From JALYUA01 sp040004225 (lineage in GTDB: Bacteria; Acidobacteriota; Thermoanaerobaculia; UBA5066; Gp7-AA6), in assembly GCA_040004225.1 (NCBI GenBank), contig JBDUBI010000120.1:1-10771 (forward strand): 10,771 bases of DNA, written 5' to 3'. The position numbers were made by a program, and so were the translations under genes. Position 1 is the first letter of the stretch, and every line of letters begins with the position of its first letter. Positions 1 to 6,210 of this stretch are shown here, in pieces. The notes below the pieces were generated by a model. That model did no database searches and was not told the DNA's origin. It worked only from the letters and a program-made list of their open reading frames with translations.

Positions 1-4
1 CTGC

Positions 5-44
5 CCCCTCGCCCCGGGCTCGGGGAGAGGGTTGGGGTGAGGGG
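5..44. repeat. GC-rich inverted/direct repeat, REP-like intergenic element
   Basis: Three related arms lie close together: CCCCTCGCCCC (5-15), GGGGAGAGGG (22-31) and GGGGTGAGGGG (34-44). The first arm can pair with either of the other two, with one mismatch each time, so two alternative hairpins are possible. The last two arms are near direct repeats of each other. Sequences of this general form, CCCTCACCCCAACCCTCTCCCC followed by its partial complement, are common between genes in many GC-rich bacteria; this is from memory and was not searched. It lies about 100 bases downstream of the minus-strand thioredoxin gene, so it could also act as a transcription terminator, although no T-run follows it. 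The element may continue to the left of the window. Confidence 0.6.
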
Positions 45-143
45 ACCCGCAGGTCGGCGCAGCGTTTGCGCGACTCTCGTGGTCAAGGAACCCCTCTTCC
101 CGTGCAGAGGCGATCGGGTGCGGGACCGATTGCGCTGATTCTG

Positions 144-572
144 TCAGGCGCCCGCTCTCGTCAGCCACTGTTTCATCTGTGCGCTCGGGACGACGCCGGC
201 CTGCTGGGAGATCAGGACTCCTTCCTTCAAGACCGCGAAGTTCGGGATGCTCTGAACGCCGAACTTCGCCGCGAGTTCCGGATACTTTTCCGTATCCACC
301 TTGAGGACCAGGGCCCGGCCCGCCATCGCCGCCGCGGTCCGCTCGACTTCCGGCGCGGCCGTCCGGCACGGGCCGCACCAGGCTGCCCAGAAGTCGACCA
401 GGACGGGGACCTTCGTGCCGCGGGTAATTTCGAGGAAGCTTTCCGGGTCCGCGTCGATCGGCTGCGCGACGGGAGAGATTTCCGTCTTACAGGCGCCGCA
501 GCGGCCGGCGGCCGTCAGGCGGTCGGCGGGCGATCGGTTTTTCTTACCGCAGGAGGGGCAGGTGAGGATCAT
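144..572 (-). CDS. trxC: Thioredoxin with N-terminal zinc ribbon (thioredoxin-2 type)
   Basis: The 142-residue product is a cytoplasmic thiol-disulfide reductase of the thioredoxin-2 type. The N-terminus carries two CxxC pairs (Cys5/Cys8 and Cys25/Cys28), the zinc-binding ribbon that separates TrxC from plain thioredoxin. The thioredoxin fold follows, with LVDFWAAWCGPC around residues 58-69 giving the redox pair Cys66/Cys69, the buried Asp60, and the cis-proline Pro110 in SIPNF. The length matches the family (about 140 residues). The ATG start is well supported: AGGAG on the minus strand lies seven bases upstream (580-584) and the CxxC begins right after the start. It has no signal peptide. 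It is the next minus-strand gene after the haloperoxidase, 57 bases away, so it may share a transcript, but its own strong ribosome site suggests independent translation. TrxC proteins often serve oxidative-stress defence; that role here is inferred. Confidence 0.96.
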   Translation of the reverse strand: MILTCPSCGKKNRSPADRLTAAGRCGACKTEISPVAQPIDADPESFLEITRGTKVPVLVDFWAAWCGPCRTAAPEVERTAAAMAGRALVLKVDTEKYPELAAKFGVQSIPNFAVLKEGVLISQQAGVVPSAQMKQWLTRAGA

Positions 573-579
573 GAGAGGA

Positions 580-584
580 CTCCT
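580..584 (-). promoter_or_regulatory. Shine-Dalgarno site of the thioredoxin gene
   Basis: Read on the minus strand the sequence is AGGAG, seven bases before the ATG of the thioredoxin gene. It is the only near-consensus ribosome binding site at a good distance that I find before any of the eight genes, and it fixes the start codon. Confidence 0.8.
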
Positions 585-629
585 GCAACCGGTCTGCCGA
601 CCGAACCGCTGACGGGATCGCGCTGATCG

Positions 630-2144
630 CTAGCGGACCACGACGTGGGGCGGTCGGGATCGGCGCACGGGGACGACCTCGGCGCCATACGCGTTACCCT
701 CGAAGAACTCCTTCGCCCGGTCCCACGCGAGGGCTCCGATGACTCGTCCCACGACGCGCCCCGTGAGATCGCCCGTCCGAAAATGAATCCCCCCGTACCG
801 GCGGGACATTCCGGCCGCGTCCGCGGCCTCTGAAAACGTGTTCCAGGAAAGGGTCAGGTCAGACGCGGGGACGATTCCGGGCTCGCCGGCGGAGCTGCCA
901 GCCGGGATTCGAACCGAGTAGACGAACGCGTCGCTCCCCGTGTAAGAGGCCAGGATCTGTGCGCCGGCGGCGCTGAAGACGGAGTGACCCGAGAAGAATT
1001 CCGGGAAGGGCGGACTCACGACGTTCGGCACCTGATAGGGGCGCCACGTCTCTCCGAGCATCGTCACGGTCCCCACACCCGGTCCTCCCCATCCCTGCAC
1101 GAGCTGACCGCGATAAAGAAAGTGAATCGCGGTGTAAGGTCGGACCGAGTCGTACGCGCGCTTTGCGTCCCAGGCGCAGATGCTCGCGTCCAGGAGTGCG
1201 TTCCCCAGCGCAAAGAACATTTTCGCGTCGTCGTCGATCGAGTGCGCATCGCGGCGGGACACGAACTGCGCGAAGAGTGCCCAGTGGCCCGGCGGAAACT
1301 CCGAGTTGGGGCCGTCCGCGAAGTACTCCGCCATCACCTTCTGCTCGTCGGTCAGCGCGGCGCTCGTCGCCAGGACTTCGTCCGCCTCGATCTTGTACTC
1401 GGGATCCGGGTACCGGGGCGGCCCGTTCGCCGGGCGGAGGGCCGAGCCGGACGGAAGCGCGAAAGGAGTGACGAGCCCCCACTGCGGAGTGGTGAAGGCC
1501 TGAGTGACGACGGATCCGTTCACTACCAGCGCGAGAGGCTGCCAGTGGTTGGGGTCGTTGACGGTCACGGAGGTGTTCACGGGCGTGTAGCCGGTGTAGT
1601 CGGCGTACGCGCCGGGGGCGCGATCGCCAAGTTGATTCGACCCGTCGCGGTGACGAAACGCCAGCACCGCAGCGGCCGCGGAGTTGCCGACGCCTCGCGC
1701 GGTGGACGGATCGGTCGTCTGGTCGCCGGGCGAGTAACCCTGCTGAAGCAGCAACGCCTGGTAGTACGCCGCCTCGGACGGAAACAGATCGACGACCGCG
1801 CGGTATCCCGCGTAGCTGATGGCTTCCGCTTTATTGACGTCGGTTCCTTCCCCGGCGGGCCGACGCCATGCCGGGTGCAGCACGGTCGGGACCGCGCGGG
1901 CATCGTAGGCGGCCCACGCGTCGAACATCGCGGTGTGCGCGACGGCGAGGGAGCGTGCCGCGATCGTCGGACCCGGCTTCGTCACCCGGATCCCGTGAAG
2001 CACGGCTTCGTCCCACACCAGCACCGCGTTGTCGGCGGGCTGCACCGCGGCCAGCGCCGGCCTTTCCCACATCAGGCGCGAGCCGGGAGCTCCGGCGGCG
2101 CACAGCGCGAGGCTGATGACCAGGGCCGACGTTCTCAATGGCAT
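630..2144 (-). CDS. Exported vanadium-dependent haloperoxidase / PAP2-fold protein
   Basis: The 504-residue product belongs to the vanadium haloperoxidase/acid phosphatase superfamily. All vanadate/phosphate-pocket motifs can be read: Lys328-x6-Arg335-Pro336 (KRAYDSVRP), Ser385-Gly386-His387 in FFSGHSVFSAAG, and Arg448-x5-His454 in SRRYGGIHF. The Lys-Arg and Arg-His spacings equal those of characterised vanadium haloperoxidases. The long helical N-terminal part before the PAP2 core also fits haloperoxidases rather than the much shorter phosphatases. A hydrophobic N-terminal stretch (residues about 7-20) followed by alanine-rich sequence near 30-33 suggests a signal peptide and a periplasmic or secreted protein. 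Known members oxidise halides with hydrogen peroxide; many bacterial homologues are uncharacterised and some may be phosphatases. No clear Shine-Dalgarno lies before the ATG; the start is chosen because it gives the signal sequence. Thioredoxin lies 57 bases downstream. Confidence 0.9.
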   Translation of the reverse strand: MPLRTSALVISLALCAAGAPGSRLMWERPALAAVQPADNAVLVWDEAVLHGIRVTKPGPTIAARSLAVAHTAMFDAWAAYDARAVPTVLHPAWRRPAGEGTDVNKAEAISYAGYRAVVDLFPSEAAYYQALLLQQGYSPGDQTTDPSTARGVGNSAAAAVLAFRHRDGSNQLGDRAPGAYADYTGYTPVNTSVTVNDPNHWQPLALVVNGSVVTQAFTTPQWGLVTPFALPSGSALRPANGPPRYPDPEYKIEADEVLATSAALTDEQKVMAEYFADGPNSEFPPGHWALFAQFVSRRDAHSIDDDAKMFFALGNALLDASICAWDAKRAYDSVRPYTAIHFLYRGQLVQGWGGPGVGTVTMLGETWRPYQVPNVVSPPFPEFFSGHSVFSAAGAQILASYTGSDAFVYSVRIPAGSSAGEPGIVPASDLTLSWNTFSEAADAAGMSRRYGGIHFRTGDLTGRVVGRVIGALAWDRAKEFFEGNAYGAEVVPVRRSRPPHVVVR

Positions 2145-2190
2145 GGGCCCGAGGTCAAAAGCAAGAGTCGGGCCGGAGGGAGCAGAGGTG

Positions 2191-2218
2191 TTTCACGAGC
2201 GGGACCATCCTGTAAAAT
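2191..2218 (+). promoter_or_regulatory. Candidate promoter of the lipoprotein-ligase pair
   Basis: A TAAAAT hexamer at 2213-2218 matches the bacterial -10 consensus at five of six positions and stands out as AT-rich in very GC-rich sequence. TTTCAC at 2191-2196, sixteen bases upstream, is a poor -35 candidate. Transcription from this -10 box would start near 2225, only about five bases before the GTG start of the lipoprotein. That would give an almost leaderless mRNA, in keeping with the absence of a Shine-Dalgarno site. The site lies in the 85-base divergent spacer; no equally good promoter for the leftward haloperoxidase gene was seen. Confidence 0.45.
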
Positions 2219-2229
2219 AGCCCCATCTC

Positions 2230-2571
2230 GTGAAGAAAAGCTCGTCGATCACGCTCACGCTGATGGCGTCGATGGCGCTCGTGTCCTGTGGCCAGAGCCG
2301 CCGCTGTGCCGACCCCACGGGCCGGGTGGTGCCCGATTCCATGTGCCGGGGCCCGGTCGTCATCCCCGGTTACCACTGGATCGGCGGCGGGCGCTCCGGA
2401 TGGAGCTCCCGCTCGAGTACCGGGATTCATAGTGGGAGCTCGTCTTCCGACGGAGTCTCCCGCGGCGGGTTCGGAGCTCACGGTGAGGGCTCGTCGAGCG
2501 GCCACGCCTCCGCCTCCTCGGGCCACGCTTCTTCGGGCGGCGCGCACGGCGGCGGCGGCGCGGGCTCGTAG
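2230..2571 (+). CDS. Small Gly/Ser/His-rich lipoprotein with RGGFG motif, partner of the YgiC-like ligase
   Basis: The 113-residue product begins at GTG with MKKSSS, a hydrophobic stretch, and the lipobox LVSC with Cys20 as the lipidated residue, so it should be a membrane-anchored lipoprotein. The mature chain has a short region with two further cysteines (Cys26, Cys39), then a low-complexity tail from about residue 52 rich in Gly, Ser and His (five His between 67 and 106). The tail contains SRGGFG, with RGGFG at residues 78-82 (2461-2475). As I recall, E. coli YgiB (DUF1190), encoded directly before the same ligase type, also has a lipobox and a C-terminal RGGFG but is about twice as long. 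The ligase gene follows after two bases. No Shine-Dalgarno precedes the GTG; the start is set by the signal peptide. Function is not established; I infer a substrate or partner of the ligase. The reading frame is well supported, the family link less so. Confidence 0.8.
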   Translation: MKKSSSITLTLMASMALVSCGQSRRCADPTGRVVPDSMCRGPVVIPGYHWIGGGRSGWSSRSSTGIHSGSSSSDGVSRGGFGAHGEGSSSGHASASSGHASSGGAHGGGGAGS

Positions 2572-2573
2572 AC

Positions 2574-3701
2574 TTGCGGCGCATCGCCTCGGAGCCCCGC
2601 CGGAACTGGCAGTCGAAGGTCGAAGAGCTCGGCCTTTCGTTTCATTCCCCCGGCGATTCGTACTGGTACGAGTCCGCGCACTACGTGCTTTCGGCGGCCG
2701 AGGTGGACACTCTCGAGACGGCGACCAACCGCCTCCACCAGATGTGCGTCGCGGCGGCGGAGCATGTGATCGAAAAGCGCCGGTACGCGGAGCTCGGAAT
2801 TCCGAAGGATGTCCGCGAGCTGATCGAGCGTTCCTGGGAGGATGACACGCCTTCCATCTACGGCCGCTTCGACCTGTCCTACGACGGAGTGACGCCTCCG
2901 AAGCTTCTCGAATACAACGCCGACACGCCCACCGCTCTCTATGAGGCGGCGGTAGTTCAATGGAAATGGCTCGAGGAAGTCTTCCCGCACGGCGACCAGT
3001 TCAACAGCATCCATGAGCGGCTGATCGCGACGTGGAAGGAACTGAAGCCGTATCTCCGCGGGGAGCCGCTGTATTTCGCCTCGCTCGATGACGTCGAAGA
3101 CATCGTGACGGTGAGTTACCTGCGCGACACCGCGTCGCAGGCGGGAATCACCACGGATCAGATCCTCGTTCCGAAAATCGGCTGGGACAACCGGCAAAAG
3201 CTGTTTGTCGACGAGGCCACGAAACCGATGCCCTCCGTGTTCAAGCTTTATCCCTGGGAATGGATGCTCGAGGAGGATTTCGGCGACATGCTTCTCGGAG
3301 ACCGGGCCACCCAGTGGATCGAGCCGGCGTGGAAGGTCATTCTCTCGAGCAAGGGGATCCTTCCCATCCTCTGGGAGTTAAATCCCGGCGACCCTAATCT
3401 GCTCGAGTCTTCGTTCTCGAAAGGCAGCCTGACGCGCTACGTGCAGAAGCCTCTGTTCTCGCGCGAGGGATCAAACGTCACCCTCTACGACGAGCGGGGC
3501 ATCTTTGCCGAAACGGGCGGTGAGTACGGAAAAGGCGAGTCTGTTTTCCAGGCGCTGGCACCTCTGCCCGAGTTCGACGGCCAGCATCCGGTCATCGGCA
3601 GCTGGATCATCGGCCAGAAGGCCGGCGGAATCGGCATTCGGGAGTCCGAGGGCCCGATCACGGACAACCGGAGCCGCTTCGTCCCGCACCGGATGGAGTG
3701 A
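2574..3701 (+). CDS. Glutathionylspermidine synthase-like ATP-grasp ligase (YgiC/YjfC type)
   Basis: The 375-residue product matches E. coli YgiC along its whole length as I recall that sequence. Shared stretches include YEAAxxQWxWLE (residues 123-134), LLEYNADTPT (111-120), FKLYPWEWM (223-231), WIEPAWK (248-254), KPLFSREGSNV (292-302), GIGIRES (352-358) and SRFVPH at the C-terminus. These span the ATP-grasp synthetase domain of the glutathionylspermidine synthase family. The N-terminal amidase domain of bifunctional Gss is absent, as in YgiC/YjfC. Those homologues are thought not to make glutathionylspermidine and their substrate is unsettled; ATP-dependent amide-bond formation is inferred from the fold. 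No signal peptide is seen, so it is probably cytoplasmic. The start is TTG, two bases after the lipoprotein stop, with no ribosome site, which suggests translational coupling; MRRIASEPRRNW aligns with the YgiC N-terminus. Its end converges on the ATPase gene 28 bases away. Confidence 0.93.
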   Translation: MRRIASEPRRNWQSKVEELGLSFHSPGDSYWYESAHYVLSAAEVDTLETATNRLHQMCVAAAEHVIEKRRYAELGIPKDVRELIERSWEDDTPSIYGRFDLSYDGVTPPKLLEYNADTPTALYEAAVVQWKWLEEVFPHGDQFNSIHERLIATWKELKPYLRGEPLYFASLDDVEDIVTVSYLRDTASQAGITTDQILVPKIGWDNRQKLFVDEATKPMPSVFKLYPWEWMLEEDFGDMLLGDRATQWIEPAWKVILSSKGILPILWELNPGDPNLLESSFSKGSLTRYVQKPLFSREGSNVTLYDERGIFAETGGEYGKGESVFQALAPLPEFDGQHPVIGSWIIGQKAGGIGIRESEGPITDNRSRFVPHRME

Positions 3702-3742
3702 GGGCTATCCCGTCCCGTCAGACAGCGTTCTAACGGCCCTCA
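3699..3742. terminator. Possible convergent terminator: 7-base inverted repeat across both stop codons
   Basis: TGAGGGC (3699-3705) and GCCCTCA (3736-3742) form a perfect seven-base inverted repeat. The left arm starts with the stop codon of the ligase gene and the right arm lies just inside the end of the converging ATPase gene. The plus-strand copy is followed by TTT. The loop is thirty bases, which is long for an intrinsic terminator, so chance is a real alternative. Confidence 0.25.
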
Positions 3743-6174
3743 TTTCCCGGGAGAGGCGCCCAGGCGAGCGCCACCAGCTTGACCGTGATGTCCGACTTCT
3801 TCGGGCGGAGGGCGAGGGGTTCGAGTTTTTCGGTCAAGGGGTCCGTCGCCGCTGCCCTCTGATCCAGTTCCGCCTGAAGCTCGTTCTCGAGCGCCGTCAG
3901 CTGGGCGTCGATCGCCGCTACGTTTTCCCTGGCTCGCCCGATGTCGCCCGCCTGCTTCATGGTGCGGCCGGCGCCCCGGGCGGCGGTCGTCGCTCGCCCG
4001 ATGTTGGTTGCGCTGACAGCCTTACGGCCCAGGAGAGCGCCGAGGACGGTCGCGCCGACGGAAATTGCGGTCTGGATCCCCGAAGACGTCGCCTCTTCCT
4101 TCTCCCGCGCGACGGCCTGTTCCGCGCGGCGCTTTCTTTCTTCGAGCGCGGCGACGCGCGCGGCGTACCGGCCCCGCAGTGTTTCCGCCACGGCATCGCG
4201 TTCCTCACGCGCCTTCTGCTGAAGCCTCGCCCGGAAGTCGCGCTCGGTCTCGCCCCCCGTGGAGACTTCTCCCGTCGACGGGCTGCGAAACAAATCCAGC
4301 CGGCGAGTCCGGAAGAGGGACGCGGCGAACGTGCGCGACCAGTCATCCCAGCTCTTCGGCGCGGCCGCGGGCCCCGGCGGCGGCTCGAACTGCGCGCCCG
4401 AGACGGGTTCGCGTTCGAGGTCTTCGAGCGCGCACGGCGCGGGCTCGGCGTCGTCCCAGCGGACCGGCTCCGGTCCGTCCGAGATCGGCGCGAGCATCAG
4501 GACGTCCTCCCTCGATTCTGCGCGCGATTTCACATCCGAGTACCGCACCTCCGCGGCGCCGAGCGCCCTCGGTCGGTAAACCAGCCCGGAGTCGCCCGCG
4601 CCGCGGACGGGCACGAAGTACTGAGAGATCGAAGGCGGGAGGAGCGGCCGGGTGAAGGCGGCATCGCCCGCCGCATTTCCGGCGCGCCGGGCCGCGTTCT
4701 TCGAACCGGTGGAACCGGTCTCGGCCCCGGTGGGTGCGGCCGGAGCGGCCGCTTTCCGGGGATCCATCAGCGTCTTGATCTGGCCGCGCGTCAGCGGCCC
4801 GCGCAGGTAGGACATCGCCCAGCGCGACTCGAAGACGACCGGCCCGTCCTCGTGGACGTCGTTCATCACAAAGACGCGTGTCTTCAGGCCCGCGAGGGTC
4901 CGCTCCATTGCGGCCCGGTCGAACTTCGGACCGCCGCCCGCCGCCACGCCCTCCAGCCCCTCAAGCACCCGCGCCTTGTCTCGCTCGGTCTGGAGCCGTC
5001 CCAGGAACCAGGTCCCGGCATTCGAGAGGCCCTTGTAGTCGAGGTCGACCGGATTCTGCGTCGCGAGGACGACGCCGAGACCGAACGCCCGCCCCTGCTT
5101 CAAGAGCGTCAGCAGGGGCGCCTTGGAGGGCGGCATGGCGACCGGAGGGAAGTAGCCGGCGATCTCGTCCATGTACACGATCGCGCGCAGGCTCGTGGTG
5201 CCCGACTGACCGCGCATCCAACCGACGGTTTCGTTCAAGAGCATGGTGACGAAGAACATGCGTTCGGCATCGGACAGGTGCGCGATGGAGAAGATGGAGA
5301 TCCGGGGCTTTCCCCCGGGCGTGCGGAGAATCGCCGAGACGTCGAGCGGCTCTCCTTCGAGCCACGCCGCGAACGCGGGCGCGGCCAGCAGGTTGTTCAG
5401 CTTCATCGCGAGCGCGAAGCGGTCCTTCCCGGGGAAGAAGGACTCGATGTCGAGTACGCCCACGCGCGCGACTGGCGGCTTCTGGATCCGGCCGATCAGG
5501 GCCGGAAGATCCAGGTTTTCTCCCTTTCGCCAGGCGTTCTCCAGGATCGTCGAGAGGAGGATGTGCTCGCGGCTCTGAATCGGGTCCGCGTCGATCCCGA
5601 GAAGGGCGAGAAGCCCAGTGGCGGTGGTCCCGACGCGCTCGCCGAGAAGCTCGGTGTCCGAGCGGGTCGCCTCGTTGGGGGCGTCGAACGACTTCAGGAT
5701 AGAAACCGGCAGGCCGGCGGTCGACCCCGGAGTGTAAATCGCGAAATCGGCGGCGGCCTTGAGCTTCGCGATGCGCGCGCCGTCTTCCCCCCAGGCGGCC
5801 AGCCCGGACTTCCACAACTCCGCCTGCTGTTTCGCGAGGTCGTCGGCGGAGATGCCCTTGCGGGCGGCGTCCTCCTCGTTCACCCACGGCCGGAAGTCTC
5901 CCGGCGACAGCTCCGGGAACGTGAGCAGAAGATTGCCGAGATCGCCCTTGGGGTCGATCACGATGGCTGGGATTCCATCGAGGGCCGCTTCTTCGATCAG
6001 CGAGATGCAGAGCCCGGTCTTGCCGCTGCCCGTCATCCCGACGCAGACGGCGTGCGTCACGAGATCGCGCGAGTCGTAGAGGACGAGCTGTTCCGCCTCT
6101 TTCTTCGAAGCGCCGGTCGTCCGGCCGAGGTAGAACACGCCGAGCTTCTCAAAGTTCTGCATCGCCGCGATCAT
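3730..6174 (-). CDS. HerA/DUF87-type ATPase with coiled-coil and glycine-zipper C-terminal region
   Basis: The 814-residue product is a FtsK/HerA-like P-loop ATPase. Walker A is GMTGSGKT at residues 46-53, Walker B is AIVYMDE at 331-337 (Asp336, Glu337), and LATQNP at 370-375 fits the sensor glutamine of this superfamily. IVIDPKGDLGNL (71-82) is typical of HerA/DUF87-like proteins, and LGRLQTERDKARV (391-403) may hold the arginine finger. After about residue 470 comes a Pro/Ala-rich linker, a basic-acidic coiled coil (about 645-695), a glycine-spaced hydrophobic segment (699-718, with G707, G712, G716), then a second coiled coil (about 745-775) and a short beta-like end. HerA proteins are hexameric DNA pumps, usually beside nurA, which is not here; function is unknown. 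A second ATG at 6162 (Met5) is an equally good start. The upstream hydrolase gene ends 36 bases away, so co-transcription is likely. Confidence 0.92.
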   Translation of the reverse strand: MIAAMQNFEKLGVFYLGRTTGASKKEAEQLVLYDSRDLVTHAVCVGMTGSGKTGLCISLIEEAALDGIPAIVIDPKGDLGNLLLTFPELSPGDFRPWVNEEDAARKGISADDLAKQQAELWKSGLAAWGEDGARIAKLKAAADFAIYTPGSTAGLPVSILKSFDAPNEATRSDTELLGERVGTTATGLLALLGIDADPIQSREHILLSTILENAWRKGENLDLPALIGRIQKPPVARVGVLDIESFFPGKDRFALAMKLNNLLAAPAFAAWLEGEPLDVSAILRTPGGKPRISIFSIAHLSDAERMFFVTMLLNETVGWMRGQSGTTSLRAIVYMDEIAGYFPPVAMPPSKAPLLTLLKQGRAFGLGVVLATQNPVDLDYKGLSNAGTWFLGRLQTERDKARVLEGLEGVAAGGGPKFDRAAMERTLAGLKTRVFVMNDVHEDGPVVFESRWAMSYLRGPLTRGQIKTLMDPRKAAAPAAPTGAETGSTGSKNAARRAGNAAGDAAFTRPLLPPSISQYFVPVRGAGDSGLVYRPRALGAAEVRYSDVKSRAESREDVLMLAPISDGPEPVRWDDAEPAPCALEDLEREPVSGAQFEPPPGPAAAPKSWDDWSRTFAASLFRTRRLDLFRSPSTGEVSTGGETERDFRARLQQKAREERDAVAETLRGRYAARVAALEERKRRAEQAVAREKEEATSSGIQTAISVGATVLGALLGRKAVSATNIGRATTAARGAGRTMKQAGDIGRARENVAAIDAQLTALENELQAELDQRAAATDPLTEKLEPLALRPKKSDITVKLVALAWAPLPGNEGR

Positions 6175-6210
6175 ATCGGTCCGGCCGCGGGCCGGCGGTG
6201 GCGGCGAGGG

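Noticed and set aside
984..2432. 482-codon plus-strand open frame opposite the haloperoxidase gene, running into the lipoprotein gene
   Set aside because: Arg-rich composition with no domain, and it overlaps a haloperoxidase with a full active site and a clear lipoprotein.
2574..3701. Full bifunctional glutathionylspermidine synthetase/amidase
   Set aside because: There is only the synthetase domain; the N-terminal amidase domain is missing and no polyamine gene is near.
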